Positions 54,973 through 63,777 of a stretch of DNA of 64,000 bases are shown piece by piece. Location of the stretch: positions 744,001 to 808,000 of the forward strand of contig CAVPYY010000003.1 of the NCBI GenBank assembly GCA_963710135.1. Reading direction: 5' to 3'. The DNA comes from SG8-30 sp963710135. Its GTDB lineage: Bacteria; Pseudomonadota; Gammaproteobacteria; Steroidobacterales; Steroidobacteraceae. Positions within the stretch are counted from its first letter, which is position 1; every line of letters begins with the position of its first letter. The position numbers were made by a program, and so were the translations under genes. The notes below the pieces were generated by a model, which did no database searches, was not told the DNA's origin, and was given only the letters and a program-made list of their open reading frames with translations.

Positions 54973-55260
54973 TCAGTCCCCGAGGCCGAGTTGTGGCGCG
55001 CGGAAGTCGGCGGCCAGATCGAGCGGGTTCTCCGGAATGATCTCCGGCTCCGGCTCGGGATCCGGCTCGCTCAGAAGGTCGAGGGTGACCTGCCCCTCGG
55101 CGATCTCACGCAGCGCCACCACCGTCGGCTTGTCGTTCTGCCACTCCACCCGCGCCTCCGCCCCATTGGCGAGCTGGCGCGAGCGCTTGGAGGCAAGCAG
55201 CACGAGATCGAACAGGTTGTCGATGTTCTTCAGGCAGTCTTCGACGGTGATTCGGGCCAT
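54973..55260 (-). CDS. rpoZ: RNA polymerase omega subunit
   Basis: 95-residue subunit that helps assemble beta-prime and mediates the ppGpp response. Starts M-A-R-I-T-V-E-D-C-L and contains N-L-F-D-L-V-L-L-A-S-K-R-S-R-Q-L. Acidic proline-glutamate repeat (E-P-D-P-E-P-E-P-E) near the C-terminus is longer than in E. coli. ATG at 55258-55260; ORF extends 8 codons further to 55284 without family support. Confidence 0.95.
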   Translation of the reverse strand: MARITVEDCLKNIDNLFDLVLLASKRSRQLANGAEARVEWQNDKPTVVALREIAEGQVTLDLLSEPDPEPEPEIIPENPLDLAADFRAPQLGLGD

Positions 55261-55343
55261 GGGGAAACCGGTTTTCTGCAGCAATACGGCCGTCCAGAAT
55301 ACCCGAAACGCCCCCTCGGCGGCCAGTGCCGTGCGCGCGACCC

Positions 55344-55994
55344 TCAGCCGAGCAGTTCAGCTGCCAGGCCGGCCAGTTCGGGGCGATCGCTCTGCAGGGC
55401 GGTGCCGGCGCCGCGGACGATGTCCTGCAGGTCCGCCAGCGCGCGGTCGAAGTCGTCATTGACCACGACGTGGCTGAACTCGTGCCAGTGCGACATCTCG
55501 GCCGCGGACTCGCGCAGCCGGCGGGCGATGACCTCGGCGCTGTCGGTGCGCCGGCTGCGCAGACGTTGCTCGAGAGTCGCCCGCGAGGGCGGCAGGATGA
55601 AGACGTCGATGGCTTCGGGCAGGTGTGCCCGCACCTGCCTGGCACCCTGCCAGTCGATCTCCAGGATCACGTTCTGTCCGGCTGCGAGCGCCTGCTCCAC
55701 CAGTGTGCGGCTGGTGGCGTAGCGGTTGCCGAACACGGTGGCGTACTCGAGAAAGGCGTTCCCGGCCACCATTTGCTCGAAACGCTCGGGCGATACGAAG
55801 TGATAGTCGCGCCCGTCGATCTCGTTGGGCCGCGGCGGCCGCGTCGTGAACGAGACCGAGAACTGCAGGCTCGGGTCGCGCTCCATGAGCGCACGCACCA
55901 GGCTGGTCTTGCCGGCGCCGGAGGGTGCGGCGATGACGAACAGTCTGCCGCGCCGGATGGGCGGGGCGTGGTCGGGGGAAGCGGAGCCGGGCAT
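55344..55994 (-). CDS. gmk: Guanylate kinase
   Basis: Phosphorylates GMP to GDP, 216 residues. P-loop A-P-S-G-A-G-K-T-S-L (about 23-32), S-V-S-F-T-T-R-P-P-R-P-N-E with G-R-D-Y-H-F-V, E-Y-A-T-V-F-G-N-R-Y and E-I-D-W-Q-G-A bind GMP. ATG at 55992-55994. The 159-bp gap upstream to the rhomboid gene is AT-richer near 56105-56155 and probably holds the gmk-rpoZ-spoT promoter, but no clear box was found. Confidence 0.96.
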   Translation of the reverse strand: MPGSASPDHAPPIRRGRLFVIAAPSGAGKTSLVRALMERDPSLQFSVSFTTRPPRPNEIDGRDYHFVSPERFEQMVAGNAFLEYATVFGNRYATSRTLVEQALAAGQNVILEIDWQGARQVRAHLPEAIDVFILPPSRATLEQRLRSRRTDSAEVIARRLRESAAEMSHWHEFSHVVVNDDFDRALADLQDIVRGAGTALQSDRPELAGLAAELLG

Positions 55995-56153
55995 GGGGCG
56001 GCAAGGATGCGGTAGTCCGCGGCCGGCGCCAAGCGGCGGTTATCCCCGGCCTGCGGAGGAGACGTGCGGGGCGCGCGACCTTTCGAGAGGTTCACCGCAA
56101 GATCGATGGAGTTAGAGACATTTAGTCGGAAATTATCGTCAATTCGGGTCTTT

Positions 56154-57047
56154 TCACCCTCGAAGCGCTGCCCACCATGCCAGTACGATCAGCGCCAGCG
56201 CAGCGAGCCCGGGCCACCACTGCACGCGGGGCCTGGAGGGTGGGGGCAGCGGCAGGCGCTCGGCGAGGAAGCCGCCGCCGAGACCTGCCGCGAAGCCCAG
56301 CAGGTGCGCCAGCACATCGGTTCGCTCCCCACCGGCGCCGGTGAAACCCAGCAGCGCGATGCCCGCGACCAGCGGCGCGGCGCGCTGCATGGTGGTGACC
56401 GCAAGCGAGGCGCGGCGGCGCCAGGTGAAAGCCGAGGTCAGCCCGAGGGCCACGAACACCGCCGTCGACGCCCCGACCACCGAGTGGCTCGGCGCCTGCA
56501 GTGCGGCATCGAGTGCGTAGGCCAGCGCCGCCCCGGCCACGATCGCGAGCCAGGCCACGCCCGCGCCCATCAGCTGTGCCGCCGGATAGGCGAACACGGC
56601 GCCGAATATCAGGTTGGCGACCAGGTGGCCGGCGTCCGCGTGCAGCGTCAGCGCGGTCAGCATGCGCCACCACTCGCCGCGCTCGAGGAAGCCGGCGTCC
56701 AGCACGCCGCGGCGCAGCCAGTTGTGCTCGCCGACACGGTACAGCGCGGCGGCGCTGACGCTCACCAGCACTGCGATGTAGGCCGCGATCCCGACCCAGG
56801 CATGGCGATGCCGCGGCCAGCTGAGCGGCGCCGGCGGCCGCGCGTGGTTCTCGCGGAGATAGCGTGAGAGCTCGCCGACCGCGCGTGCCTGCTCGGCCGC
56901 CGCCACCCACAGCTCATGTCCGCCTGCGCCGGGGCGGACCTCGTGCGCAATGCCGACGGCCGCCAGCACCAGTGCCCACTCGTTGCACCAGCGCTCCGGC
57001 AGCTGTCGGGCCAGCAGCACGAATTCGCCCGCCGCTCGCTCCGTCAT
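56154..57047 (-). CDS. Rhomboid family intramembrane serine protease
   Basis: Membrane protease, 297 residues. Six helices follow a soluble N-terminal domain of about 85 residues that looks like the GlpG-type cytoplasmic domain. Active-site motifs: H-A-D-A-G-H-L-V-A-N-L-I-F-G, V-V-G-A-S-T-A-V-F (Ser nucleophile) and D-V-L-A-H-L-L-G-F-A-A-G (His). ATG at 57045-57047; the longer reading to 57341 would overlap the divergent methyltransferase. Substrate unknown. Confidence 0.87.
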   Translation of the reverse strand: MTERAAGEFVLLARQLPERWCNEWALVLAAVGIAHEVRPGAGGHELWVAAAEQARAVGELSRYLRENHARPPAPLSWPRHRHAWVGIAAYIAVLVSVSAAALYRVGEHNWLRRGVLDAGFLERGEWWRMLTALTLHADAGHLVANLIFGAVFAYPAAQLMGAGVAWLAIVAGAALAYALDAALQAPSHSVVGASTAVFVALGLTSAFTWRRRASLAVTTMQRAAPLVAGIALLGFTGAGGERTDVLAHLLGFAAGLGGGFLAERLPLPPPSRPRVQWWPGLAALALIVLAWWAALRG

Positions 57048-57129
57048 GACGCCCCTGGAATACTCCGCTCCACGAGCCGTTATCCTAGACGCAAACGGGC
57101 CAGCCGCCGTGCGCCCGTGGGAGAGTTCG

Positions 57130-57795
57130 ATGTCGCGACGCACGATCACGATGGATGACCGTCTCCATGCATACCTGCTCGCCGTGAGCCTGCGTGAGCC
57201 GGATTGCCTGCGTCGGCTGCGCGAGGAAACGGCCGGGCACCGCGCCGCCGGCATGCAGATCTCGCCGGAGCAGGGGCAGTTCATGCAGTTGCTGGTCCGC
57301 CTGACCGGCGCGCGCCGCGCCATCGAGGTCGGCGTCTTCACCGGCTATTCGAGTCTCGCGGTGGCGCTGGCCATGCCCGAAGACGGGCGGATTCTCGCCT
57401 GTGACGTCAGCGAGGAGTTCACGACGATTGCCCGCCGGCATTGGCAGGCTGCCGGCGTGGCGGACAGGATCGAGCTCGAGCTGGCGCCGGCGATCGAGAC
57501 GCTCGACGCCCGCCTGGCCGCCGGCGAGGCCGGGCAATACGACTTTGCGTTCATCGACGCCGACAAGGGCAACTATGCGCACTACTACGAGCGGACGCTC
57601 GCCCTGTTGCGCCCTGGCGGCCTGATCACGGTCGACAACACGCTCTGGGACGGTGCGGTGGCCGATCCCGAAGACCAGAAGCCCGACACGGTGGCCCTGC
57701 GCGAGTTCAACGCGCGCCTCAGGCAGGACGAACGTATCGACCTGAGTCTCGTGCCGATCGGCGATGGCCTGACACTGGCGCGCAAGCGCGGTTAG
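57130..57795 (+). CDS. Class I SAM-dependent O-methyltransferase (COMT-like)
   Basis: 221 residues, metal-dependent caffeoyl-CoA/catechol O-methyltransferase family. Motif E-V-G-V-F-T-G-Y-S-S-L (about 65-75), D-V-S-E-E-F, F-I-D-A-D-K-G-N-Y with the metal ligands, and V-D-N-T-L-W-D-G. Natural acceptor is unknown. ATG 57130 in the divergent gap from the rhomboid gene. Confidence 0.92.
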   Translation: MSRRTITMDDRLHAYLLAVSLREPDCLRRLREETAGHRAAGMQISPEQGQFMQLLVRLTGARRAIEVGVFTGYSSLAVALAMPEDGRILACDVSEEFTTIARRHWQAAGVADRIELELAPAIETLDARLAAGEAGQYDFAFIDADKGNYAHYYERTLALLRPGGLITVDNTLWDGAVADPEDQKPDTVALREFNARLRQDERIDLSLVPIGDGLTLARKRG

Positions 57796-57855
57796 CCGCG
57801 GGAACGCGCCGGGTCGCTGCTGGACATGCAATCATGGGCACCGGAGGACGCCCGG

Positions 57856-58246
57856 ATGAAGACTCGTGATTCCGCCAATGACCTGACCGCGCTGCCGCCG
57901 CCGCCGGCACCACCGGCGCGTGACGCGAACCCGTGGCCGATGCCGGAGTCCGACGCGCGTCCGGCACCGGCGCGTTCCCACCCTCGATTGCCGAAAACGT
58001 GTCGACACCGCCAGCGAGCCCGCCAGGACGCCCGGGGGCAAGTCCGGATTGCCGAGTGCCGCGGTCGTGGTCGCGATCGCGTTGTTCGTGCTCGGCGTGG
58101 CCGTGCTGCGATTCATCGACAGTGGCGATGCCAAGGACCTGCCGGGCCTGGCGTTCGCCGTCGTGATGCTGGTGTTCTTCGCCGTGAGCCGCATCCGCCG
58201 CGCGTCCCGGGCTGGCCGGCCCAAGCAGCAGGCAAGCCGCGACTGA
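57856..58246 (+). CDS. Small two-helix membrane protein (probable frameshift)
   Basis: Reading from ATG 57856 (preceded by GGAGG) gives a proline-rich N-terminus. A second frame from about 57978 on gives K-S-G-L-P-S-A-A-V-V-V followed by two hydrophobic helices and a basic tail (R-R-A-S-R-A-G-R-P-K-Q-Q) to TGA 58246. One extra C near 57977-57979 (T-T-C-C-C-A-C) joins both into about 129 residues. No family recognised. Alternatively the second frame starts alone at 57920. Confidence 0.55.
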
Positions 58247-58274
58247 CGCCGCCAACCGGGCAAAGCGGCCCGGG

Positions 58275-58697
58275 TCACTCGACGGTGATGCGCACCTTGG
58301 GCGAAACGACCGGCGGTTGGTGCAGCCGGTGCAAGTGATCGCCGAGCACCAGCTGCAGGACGTGTTCGCCCGGGCTCAGCTCCACCGTCGTCTCGGTCTG
58401 CCCCTTGCCGAAATGGATGTGCCGCTCATCGGCCGGGATCGGCTGGGTCGGATCGATCGACTCCACGTCGATCAGCAGATGATGGTGGCCGGTGCCGTCC
58501 ATCGGCACCCCGGCCGGGGCAACGCCCATGCCCTTCAGGCCGAAGCGGACCGTCACCGGACTGGTCACCGTGGCGCCGTCGACCGGCGAGATGATGTATA
58601 CCTCAGCCTCCTCGGGCGAGGGGGTCCGGGGCGTGTCATCGGCGTGGGCCACGCTGCATGCCAGCAACGCGGCCAGCGGCAACAGGAATCTGGTCAT
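58275..58697 (-). CDS. DUF4399 domain periplasmic protein
   Basis: 140 residues. Signal peptide (about 1-19, ending A-H-A), then Y-I-I-S-P-V-D-G-A-T-V-T-S-P-V-T-V-R-F-G-L, H-H-H-L-L-I-D, and H-I-H-F-G-K-G-Q-T-E-T plus L-V-L-G-D-H-L-H-R. The H-H-H-L and H-I-H-F groups suggest metal binding, typical of DUF4399 proteins. ATG at 58695-58697 has GGAG 8 nt upstream; an ATG at 58712 is the alternative. Confidence 0.88.
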   Translation of the reverse strand: MTRFLLPLAALLACSVAHADDTPRTPSPEEAEVYIISPVDGATVTSPVTVRFGLKGMGVAPAGVPMDGTGHHHLLIDVESIDPTQPIPADERHIHFGKGQTETTVELSPGEHVLQLVLGDHLHRLHQPPVVSPKVRITVE

Positions 58698-58785
58698 CGG
58701 CAAGCTCCGCATGCGCCGCGAGCGCGGCCGGTGCCGAAGTATTGCCCAAGGCCAAGGCATTTGTCCCGCGGCGGCGGATGGACGA

Positions 58786-59475
58786 TCAGGGCAGCTGGCC
58801 GGCCTGCAGCATGCGGTTGACCAGGATGGTCCTCGGCACCCACTCCACCAGGTCGTCGTAGGCGTCGGTGGGCGTGTCGCTGACGAAGCCGACGTCGCCG
58901 TCCGCGTTCTCGGTCTCGCCGGGATCGGGGCTGCCGGGTGCGGCGGTGCCGGCAGGCCCGAAGCTGCCGCGCCCGTTGGCGCCATGCGAGACCACGACCG
59001 CCGGAATCGTGTCGGCGAGGTTCACGCCGGCGCGATTCTGCACGGTGATGTCCCCGGCGGCGGTCAGCGTGAAGGCCGGGGCCAGCCGGGAATACCCGGC
59101 GCTGACCCGATAGGTGAGGCGGCGTCCCCAGCCGTCCACCTCGCGCAGGCCGAGTGTGGCCCAGGGCAATACCCCGCTCTGTCCGCCCGTGCAGCCCGCC
59201 GCGGTTGGCGCGCGCTCGATGCCGGCGCCGGCCGTGCTGCTGGCGATGGTGCCGGTCGCCGGGCAGGGCAACCGGCGATTGATGACCGCGAACGCCAGCA
59301 GCGCTTCGCGGGCCTCGCGCAACTGGTGAGCGGTCTCGTCGATGCGCTGGTTGCGCTGGAAGGTGGTGATGGAGACCAACAGCCCGCCGAGCAGCAGCCC
59401 CGCGATCACCAGGATGATTGCCATCTCCACCAGCGTGAAGCCTCCTTGCCGCGATGCTGTGGCTGGTTGGTTCAT
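58786..59475 (-). CDS. Type II/IV-like prepilin with N-terminal methylation motif
   Basis: 229 residues. Prepilin peptidase site R-Q-G-G then F-T-L-V-E-M (Glu at +5) and a hydrophobic helix (A-I-I-L-V-I-A-G-L-L-L-G-G-L-L). The globular part carries N-R-R-L-P-C-P-A-T-G, L-P-W-A-T-L-G-L-R-E-V-D-G-W-G and a C-terminal N-R-M-L-Q-A. It shares L-P-C-P and L-P-W-x-T-L with the neighbouring gene. Probably a pilus or pseudopilus subunit. Last gene of the cluster in transcription order. Confidence 0.8.
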   Translation of the reverse strand: MNQPATASRQGGFTLVEMAIILVIAGLLLGGLLVSITTFQRNQRIDETAHQLREAREALLAFAVINRRLPCPATGTIASSTAGAGIERAPTAAGCTGGQSGVLPWATLGLREVDGWGRRLTYRVSAGYSRLAPAFTLTAAGDITVQNRAGVNLADTIPAVVVSHGANGRGSFGPAGTAAPGSPDPGETENADGDVGFVSDTPTDAYDDLVEWVPRTILVNRMLQAGQLP

Positions 59476-59479
59476 CGGC

Positions 59480-60022
59480 TCAGGGTCCGCACAGGGCCGC
59501 CAGCGAGGCGGCGTCGATGCCGAGCGGCAGCGACAGGTCGTTTGCGTCCAGGTAGGCCGTCACCACATGGCTGCCGCCACAGACGGTCCGTCCGGCGAGC
59601 GCGGTACGCGCCTGCCCGGCCCCCGGCGCACCCGGCGCAATGACGCGGGCAGTCTGGCCCTGGCGCTCGTACCACAGGCAGGTGCCCGAGGCGTCGCGCA
59701 GCGCCGGCAGGTTCAATGTCTTCCACGGCAGCCAGCCGCGGCTCAGCCCCGCGCAGGCGGCGACCGATTCTCCCTCCACGCCGGCACTGTCCGGGCAGGG
59801 CAGCAGCCCGTCCAGCGGCGCGGTAGGGTCGACGCAGTATGCTCCCCGCGCGGCGCCGAGCAGGGCGTCGCGCGCCACGGCCAACGTGGCGGTCTGACGG
59901 GCTTCCAGCGAGATCGCCGGCCGGGCCTCGTTGCGCGCGGCGCGCAGCATCAGGCCCGCTGCAATGGTCACCAGGACCACGAACAGCAGCAGCAGGGCCG
60001 CGCCGCGTTGCCGGGCCTTCAA
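59480..60022 (-). CDS. Pseudopilin-like protein without Glu5
   Basis: 180 residues. M-K-A-R-Q-R-G then A-A-L-L-L-L-F-V-V-L-V: a prepilin-like start lacking the Glu at +5, as in GspK/PilX-type minor pseudopilins. The globular part has L-L-P-C-P-D-S-A-G, G-W-L-P-W-K-T-L-N-L-P and five cysteines. Overlaps the upstream gene by 4 bp and ends 4 bp before the second prepilin. Role in the pseudopilus tip is inference. Confidence 0.7.
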   Translation of the reverse strand: MKARQRGAALLLLFVVLVTIAAGLMLRAARNEARPAISLEARQTATLAVARDALLGAARGAYCVDPTAPLDGLLPCPDSAGVEGESVAACAGLSRGWLPWKTLNLPALRDASGTCLWYERQGQTARVIAPGAPGAGQARTALAGRTVCGGSHVVTAYLDANDLSLPLGIDAASLAALCGP

Positions 60023-60486
60023 CTGCGCCCCCCCGGGCTGCGCCGGCTGATGTCGAGCGAGGCCAGATCGTGCACCCGACCCGAGCCTAGCTCGACCGCC
60101 TGGCCCACGGTCATCGTGATGCGCCGGCCGGAACTGCCCACGAGCACCACCCGGGTCGCTTCGACTCGCACCAGGTAGCCCTGCCAGCGGTCACGATCGA
60201 TGACGGGCTCGCCATCGAACCAGGCCACGTTGCGGCCGTCACTGCGGCGCATGACGCCTTCGAGTCGGCGCTGCCTGATGGCGACCGGTGCCGCGTCGGT
60301 AACGGCGGCGACGGTCGTTGACTGGCTCTCGCCGGCGAGCAGGGCGCGCCGGCGCGCTTCGATCGCCACGCGTTCCGCGGCGGTGAAGAACACCGGGCCC
60401 GGCGCGGGGCGCGGCAGGTCGGCGGCCTGCGCAATGCCACAAACCGCCAGCGAGAAGAGGACGTGAAGCAGTCGCCGCTTGATCAT
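60019..60486 (-). CDS. Small exported protein of the secretion/pilus cluster
   Basis: 155 residues. Signal peptide ending A-Q-A-A-D (residues 1-21). The mature part ends in a beta-rich domain: R-D-R-W-Q-G-Y-L-V-R-V-E-A-T-R-V-V-L-V-G-S-S-G and R-I-T-M-T-V-G-Q. The position between M-like and pilin genes recalls PilP/GspC or MshK, but no motif proves it. Overlaps both neighbours by 4 bp. Confidence 0.6.
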   Translation of the reverse strand: MIKRRLLHVLFSLAVCGIAQAADLPRPAPGPVFFTAAERVAIEARRRALLAGESQSTTVAAVTDAAPVAIRQRRLEGVMRRSDGRNVAWFDGEPVIDRDRWQGYLVRVEATRVVLVGSSGRRITMTVGQAVELGSGRVHDLASLDISRRSPGGRS

Positions 60487-61109
60487 GACTGCGGCCACTC
60501 GACGGTCATGAATCGCAGCACGCAGCGGGTGTCGAGGCCGATGCCGTCGGCGCGCCGCGCCAGCGCGCACTCCTGCAGTCGCGACACGCCGAAGCGAGGA
60601 TCCAGCAGCTCATCCAGCAGCGATGCCACCTCGGCTTCGTGCAGGCCCTCGATGCGCAGCTGCAGGTCGTGGACCTGCAGCAGTGCCGCGGGGTCGCCGG
60701 TCTCGTCGAACCAGCGCTGCGCGGCAGGCGGCAGCGTCTCGGGTCGTGGCGGGGCGATTTCGACATCGAAGGCGAGCGGCGCGAGGCGGCGCGTGCGTTC
60801 GGCGGCGCGCTCCGCCCAGACGGCGCGATGACCGGGATCGAACAGGCCGCCCACCACCAGGCCGCGGTAACGCATCCAGGAACGCGGATCCTGGGGATTG
60901 GTCGCGGCCAGCCGCTCCTGCTGCAACCGCGCAGCATCAAGGCGCGAGCCGGCGGCAGCCAGCTCGCCGTCCACGGTGCCGGCGTGCAGCAGGGCGGCGC
61001 CCAGCAGGGCGGCGGCGACGGCGAGGATCGCCGCACAGGCGATGGCCGTCGCCGCCAGCCGGCGACGAAACGCCGGCAGCGACAGCAGTGCCAGCCAGGC
61101 GCCGGTCAT
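60483..61109 (-). CDS. GspM/PilO-like membrane protein
   Basis: 208 residues: one N-terminal membrane helix (about 17-43), a short coiled segment (D-A-A-R-L-Q-Q-E-R-L-A), then a soluble periplasmic domain. This is the layout of GspM/PilO. R-I-E-G-L-H-E-A-E-V-A-S-L-L-D-E-L-L may form the ferredoxin-like part. Assigned by layout and position after the L-like gene. ATG at 61107-61109, 4-bp overlaps on both sides. Confidence 0.6.
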   Translation of the reverse strand: MTGAWLALLSLPAFRRRLAATAIACAAILAVAAALLGAALLHAGTVDGELAAAGSRLDAARLQQERLAATNPQDPRSWMRYRGLVVGGLFDPGHRAVWAERAAERTRRLAPLAFDVEIAPPRPETLPPAAQRWFDETGDPAALLQVHDLQLRIEGLHEAEVASLLDELLDPRFGVSRLQECALARRADGIGLDTRCVLRFMTVEWPQS

Positions 61110-62566
61110 GAGACCTCCTTTGCCAGACAGACGCTGGCAACCACTGCGTCGCCTGCAGCGGAGGGAGTGTTCTCCAGTCGCAGCGTGGTGTTGAGCGCTT
61201 CCTGGGCCAGGCCGTTGATCGGGCGCCAGCCGGCCGCGCCACCCAGGCCGCGGTCGAAATCGCGCAGTGACGTCAGCCGCGTGGTCAGGGCGGCGTCGGG
61301 TCGCGCGCGCACCTCCAGTCCCAGTTCGGCGACGCGTGGCGCCGCCGCCGTGACGTCGTCGGTTGCGGCCGCGGTGCACCCGACGGGTGACAGTGAAGCC
61401 GTCGTGCCCGGGTCTATCCGGCGCAGCTGCAGCTGTTCCAGGGCCAGCACGCCGGAGGTCGGCAGGGCCTGACCCACCAGATCGAACGTGTCGCGAAGCG
61501 TGACCGGTGCTTCGCGCAGCATGTCGTCGACCGCGAGCGCGACCGCCAGCCGCTGCGGCGGAATGCCCGCGGCGACGAGTGCCTGCTCGAGCTCAGCGGA
61601 GCTGGTCTCCAGCGATCCGGCATCGGCATTCAGCACGGCGGCCTCGCGCGCCACATCGCCCGACTGCAGGGCCACGACCCCGGCGGCAACCGAGATGCCG
61701 AGCGCGATGACGCCGGCAAGAGCGAGCAGCGCGGACCTCGCGCTCGTCGCCATCCAGGTCATGCGGGCCGCGGCGGGTGCGAGCTGCGCGCTCGGCGGCC
61801 GCGCGGCGGCCATCGCCAGCAGCGCCGCGAGGCCGCCGCGAGCCGGGTCCGGCAGCCTCGAAACCACGGGTGTGGGGCTCAGCCGGAGATCGGCCGGGAG
61901 CAGCAGCTCGTCCTGCAGACCGGTCAGTGCCGGATCCCACAGCCACAGCTCGGTCGGCTTGCCCCGCTCGATCCAGCGCACGTTCTGCAGGTAGCTGACG
62001 GTGCGCGCGAGCTCCTCGCTGCACAGCTGGGCTACGCGCCCGGAGTCGGCGGCGTCCGCGGGCCACGGCGCCAGGCGCGACAACAGCGGCCGGCCGTGGT
62101 CGATGAACATCAGCCGCAGACCGGCGGGCGTGGCGAGGGCCACCAGCACCGGTCGCCGCGGCAGGCGCGCCCGTACGATCCAGTTCGCGACCAGCATGGC
62201 CGGCGTATACAGCCCGCGCAGGAGGCCGGCCTCGGCCAGCGACGCCAGGGTGGTCGCCGCGGCGCCGGCCGGCTGCACGCCTGCCAGCACCAGTTCCTCG
62301 GACTGCGCGCCGCTGGCAGAGCCCAGCGACAGCGCGGTGCGCCAGGCCGTGTCGGGAAACTCGTTCTGCAGGCGACGCTCGCGCATCGCCAGCCGGTCGC
62401 GGCCACGCAGTCTTGGTACCGACTGGCGGGTGAGCATGTCCTCCGCCACGTCGATCACGGCCACCACCGGCGCGCCGGTCCCCGCCGCGCCCGGCTGCAG
62501 GCGGCCGTCCGCCCAGTGCCAGGTCTGCTGTCCGCCGGAATGGATGTAGGTCACGTCGTTCGGCAT
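61106..62566 (-). CDS. GspL/PilM-N-like inner-membrane platform protein
   Basis: 486 residues. N-terminal cytoplasmic actin-like region (V-V-A-V-I-D-V-A-E-D-M-L near 34-45; M-F-I-D-H-G-R-P-L-L), one membrane helix near 278-300 (A-L-L-A-L-A-G-V-I-A-L-G-I-S), a coiled stretch and a periplasmic ferredoxin-like tail. This is the GspL architecture (PilM fused to PilN). Low similarity to the standard families is apparent, so the label is structural. ATG at 62564-62566, 2 bp after gspF. Confidence 0.65.
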   Translation of the reverse strand: MPNDVTYIHSGGQQTWHWADGRLQPGAAGTGAPVVAVIDVAEDMLTRQSVPRLRGRDRLAMRERRLQNEFPDTAWRTALSLGSASGAQSEELVLAGVQPAGAAATTLASLAEAGLLRGLYTPAMLVANWIVRARLPRRPVLVALATPAGLRLMFIDHGRPLLSRLAPWPADAADSGRVAQLCSEELARTVSYLQNVRWIERGKPTELWLWDPALTGLQDELLLPADLRLSPTPVVSRLPDPARGGLAALLAMAAARPPSAQLAPAAARMTWMATSARSALLALAGVIALGISVAAGVVALQSGDVAREAAVLNADAGSLETSSAELEQALVAAGIPPQRLAVALAVDDMLREAPVTLRDTFDLVGQALPTSGVLALEQLQLRRIDPGTTASLSPVGCTAAATDDVTAAAPRVAELGLEVRARPDAALTTRLTSLRDFDRGLGGAAGWRPINGLAQEALNTTLRLENTPSAAGDAVVASVCLAKEVS

Positions 62567-62568
62567 GG

Positions 62569-63777
62569 CTACATCCGGATATTCGAGATGGTGTCGTAGA
62601 TCGGACCGAGCACCGCCAGCATGATCCAGCCGAGCACGACCCCCATGACCAGGGTGAGCAGCGGCTCGATCATCGACTGCATGCGGTCGAGCTCTTCATT
62701 CACGTCGCGCGAATAGAAGTAGCTGACATTGCGGAGCGAGTCGTCGAGCTGCCCGGAGAACTCGCCGACCCGGATCATGCGCACCACCAGCGGTGGAAAC
62801 AGCGTCGACGCGCCGAGCGCCTCGGATACCGGCATGCCCTGGCCGACGAGGGCACGGGCACCGGCCAGCGACCGCGCGATGGCCAGGTTGCCGACCGCGC
62901 GCTCGCAGTGGGCGAGGGCGTCGAGCACCGGGATGCCGGCGCTGAACATCAGGGCGAAGGTGTTGGCGAAGCGCGCCAGCGCCACCTTGCGCAGCACGTC
63001 GCCGAGCAGGGGCAAAGTCAGCAGCCAGCGGTCGCGGCGCAGGCGGGCCGCCTCGCTGTGCCTCATGAGGGTCCGAAAGACGATCGCTGCGGCGACCGGC
63101 AGGCCAATGAGCATCGGCCACCATGCGACGAAGAAGGCCGAGGCCGCGATCAGCGCGCGGGTCTGCAACGGCATCTCCTGCCCCATGTTGGCGAGGAAGT
63201 CGGCCAGCTGCGGCACGAGATAGATCATCAGGAAGAACACCACGGCGAAGATCACCACGGCGACGAAAGCCGGATAGCGCACTGCCTTGCGCGTCTGCCG
63301 GGCGATGTCGTCCTGCCACTTCAGGCTGGCGACGATTTCGGCGAGCACGTCCGGCAGACGTCCCGTGACCTCGCCGGCGCTGGCGAGGCCCACCAGCAAG
63401 CCGTCGAACACGTCGGAGTGCGCGGTCAACGCTTCCGAGAAGGTCGAGCCGGTCTCGATCCGGTCCACCAGGTCCGAGGTGAGTGCCCGGATGCGCGGGC
63501 TGTCGGAGGAGTCGCGCAGGTCGGCGAGGGTGTCGAGAATCGGCACGCCGGCCCGCAACAGGGACTCGAGCTGCATGAAGAACTGGATCATCTCGGGCCG
63601 TTTCAGGCCCGAGCGGCGCCACAGCATCTCGAGTCCGGAGCCGCGCGGCTTCGCCTCGAGCACTTCGAGGCCGACCCGGCCGAGACGGCTGTCGAGTTCC
63701 TGCTGGGACCCGGCCTCCGCCTCGCCGCTGACCACCTGGCCGTTGGCGCTGACCGCCCGGTAGCTGTAGCGCGTCAT
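62569..63777 (-). CDS. Type II secretion/type IV pilus inner-membrane protein GspF/PilC
   Basis: 402 residues, three membrane helices (about 168-192, 215-235, 373-395), two repeats of the T2SSF domain. Family marks: F-M-Q-L-E-S-L-L-R-A-G-V-P-I-L-D, G-E-V-T-G-R-L-P-D-V-L and the second copy G-E-F-S-G-Q-L-D-D-S-L, and F-A-N-T-F-A-L-M-F-S-A-G-I-P-V-L-D. Couples the ATPase to pilin assembly. Overlaps the ATPase gene by 4 bp. Confidence 0.93.
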   Translation of the reverse strand: MTRYSYRAVSANGQVVSGEAEAGSQQELDSRLGRVGLEVLEAKPRGSGLEMLWRRSGLKRPEMIQFFMQLESLLRAGVPILDTLADLRDSSDSPRIRALTSDLVDRIETGSTFSEALTAHSDVFDGLLVGLASAGEVTGRLPDVLAEIVASLKWQDDIARQTRKAVRYPAFVAVVIFAVVFFLMIYLVPQLADFLANMGQEMPLQTRALIAASAFFVAWWPMLIGLPVAAAIVFRTLMRHSEAARLRRDRWLLTLPLLGDVLRKVALARFANTFALMFSAGIPVLDALAHCERAVGNLAIARSLAGARALVGQGMPVSEALGASTLFPPLVVRMIRVGEFSGQLDDSLRNVSYFYSRDVNEELDRMQSMIEPLLTLVMGVVLGWIMLAVLGPIYDTISNIRM

